Assembly (NCBI GenBank): GCA_903911355.1
Contig: CAIWDD010000092.1
Span: 1-64,000 of the forward strand
Direction of reading: 5' to 3'
DNA from: an uncultured Nodularia sp.
GTDB taxonomy: Bacteria > Cyanobacteriota > Cyanobacteriia > Cyanobacteriales > Nostocaceae
Length of the DNA stretch: 64,000 nucleotides
Position numbers and translations under genes: made by a program. The notes under the pieces were generated by a model that saw nothing but the letters and a program-made list of their open reading frames with translations, searched no databases and had not been told where the DNA came from. Numbering within the stretch: position 1 is the first letter of the stretch; every line of letters begins with the position of its first letter. Positions 63,473 to 64,000 of the stretch are shown here, one piece after another.

Positions 63473-64000
63473 CTAAACCTTGGCAATGGTTACAGTTTGG
63501 GCTTGATTTTGATACTTACCAAAGCGTTCCGCGTAGGTTGTTTGACATGGTTCACCTTCCAAAAATAGGAGCTGCAACACGCCCTCATTAGCGTAGATGC
63601 GACAGTCAGCACTAGAAGCATTGCTGAATTCCAGAGTTAAGAAACCTTCCCAGGAGGCTTCAGCGGGAGTGATGTTAGCAATAATCCCGCAACGCGCCAT
63701 AGTTGATTTTCCGATACAAATAACTGTGATGTTCGGAGGAATCCGCAATCTTTCCAGGGATACACCCAAGGCGTAAGAGTTGGCGGGAATAATAAAAAAT
63801 GATCCATCTTCATCGGTTTGTAGTGGAATCGATTCTAGGTTCTCAGGATTAAACCGCTTAGGATTAACAATAGTACCTGGAATGTGCCTAAAAATACGAA
63901 AATCTGTGGGAGCTAATCTTAAATCATAGCCATAGCTAGACAAGCCATAACTAATGACTCGCCTATCTTCAACCTGGCGCACTAGAGAATTTTCAAATGG
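63473..64000 (-). CDS. dcd: dCTP deaminase, 5' end outside the window
   Basis: The visible C-terminal 175 residues start PFENSLVRQVEDRRVISYGL at the window edge and contain the dUTPase-fold marks SSYGYDLRL, VICIGKSTMARCGI and EASWEGFLTLEFSN (with the catalytic Glu region). The expected first 20 or so residues lie beyond 64000. The enzyme makes dUTP from dCTP, which supplies dTTP. Only the 5' end is missing because of the window border, not a mutation. Confidence 0.93.
   Translation of the reverse strand, partial: PFENSLVRQVEDRRVISYGLSSYGYDLRLAPTDFRIFRHIPGTIVNPKRFNPENLESIPLQTDEDGSFFIIPANSYALGVSLERLRIPPNITVICIGKSTMARCGIIANITPAEASWEGFLTLEFSNASSADCRIYANEGVLQLLFLEGEPCQTTYAERFGKYQNQAQTVTIAKV

Overview
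The window comes from a filamentous, heterocyst-forming cyanobacterium (Nostocales, probably the Nostoc/Anabaena/Dolichospermum group). The support is: many HIP1 octamers (GCGATCGC), heptanucleotide tandem repeats, a complete heterocyst-type nif cluster with fdxH, hesA and hesB, an uptake hydrogenase (hupSL), a nif-embedded cyanoglobin gene (glbN), site-specific excision elements inside nif genes, and a small gene carrying the RGSGR pentapeptide of heterocyst pattern inhibitors. The exact genus is an inference.

Layout. 1-3.3 kb: the end of a CRISPR array, a secreted protein, a histidine phosphatase and a DUF433/DUF5615 toxin-antitoxin pair. 3.3-22 kb: a hydrogenase region. The maturation operon (small membrane proteins, TPR, NifU/Rieske, NHL, hypF, hypC, hypD, tautomerase, hypE, hypA, hypB) reads leftward. 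hupS-hupL read rightward from the same intergenic region, and the HupL protease gene hupW follows. Two paralogous small genes sit at the two outer ends of this region. 22-25 kb: decayed genes, an ankyrin protein and a cobalamin riboswitch upstream of a DUF1636 gene. 25-49 kb: the main nif cluster on the minus strand, nifB-fdxN-nifS-nifU-glbN-nifH-nifD-nifK-(Mo-nitrogenase C-terminal protein)-nifE-nifN-nifX-DUF269-DUF683-nifW-hesA-hesB-fdxH. 50.5-54.5 kb: a methyltransferase-HIT fusion (minus strand), then two small conserved genes and nifV-nifZ-nifT (plus strand). 54.6-64 kb: housekeeping genes (RbgA-type GTPase, CYTH, TPR, dapL, dcd), a RloA/RloB-type phage-defence pair and the PatX/PatS-like minigene.

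Two genes of nifHDK are interrupted. nifD is split by a 2.05-kb element that carries almost nothing but a XisA-type tyrosine recombinase. nifH is split by a 6.0-kb element with a paralogous recombinase, a retropepsin-like protein and a split restriction-modification gene. Short direct repeats at the borders predict exact in-frame joining, giving a 500-aa NifD and a 299-aa NifH. Nitrogenase could therefore be made only after two programmed excisions, presumably in the developing heterocyst. hupL, fdxN, nifB, nifE, nifN and nifK are uninterrupted.

The most interesting items are: the interrupted nifH and the near-minimal nifD element, with a shared sequence upstream of both recombinase genes; a regulatory array of CTNGWACCCC motifs plus TTGAGTACAA shared by the nifB and nifV-side promoters; a previously easy-to-miss 56-codon RGSGR gene; and a 77-bp palindromic repeat present twice around nifN-nifX. 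All functions are read from sequence only; no database search was run.
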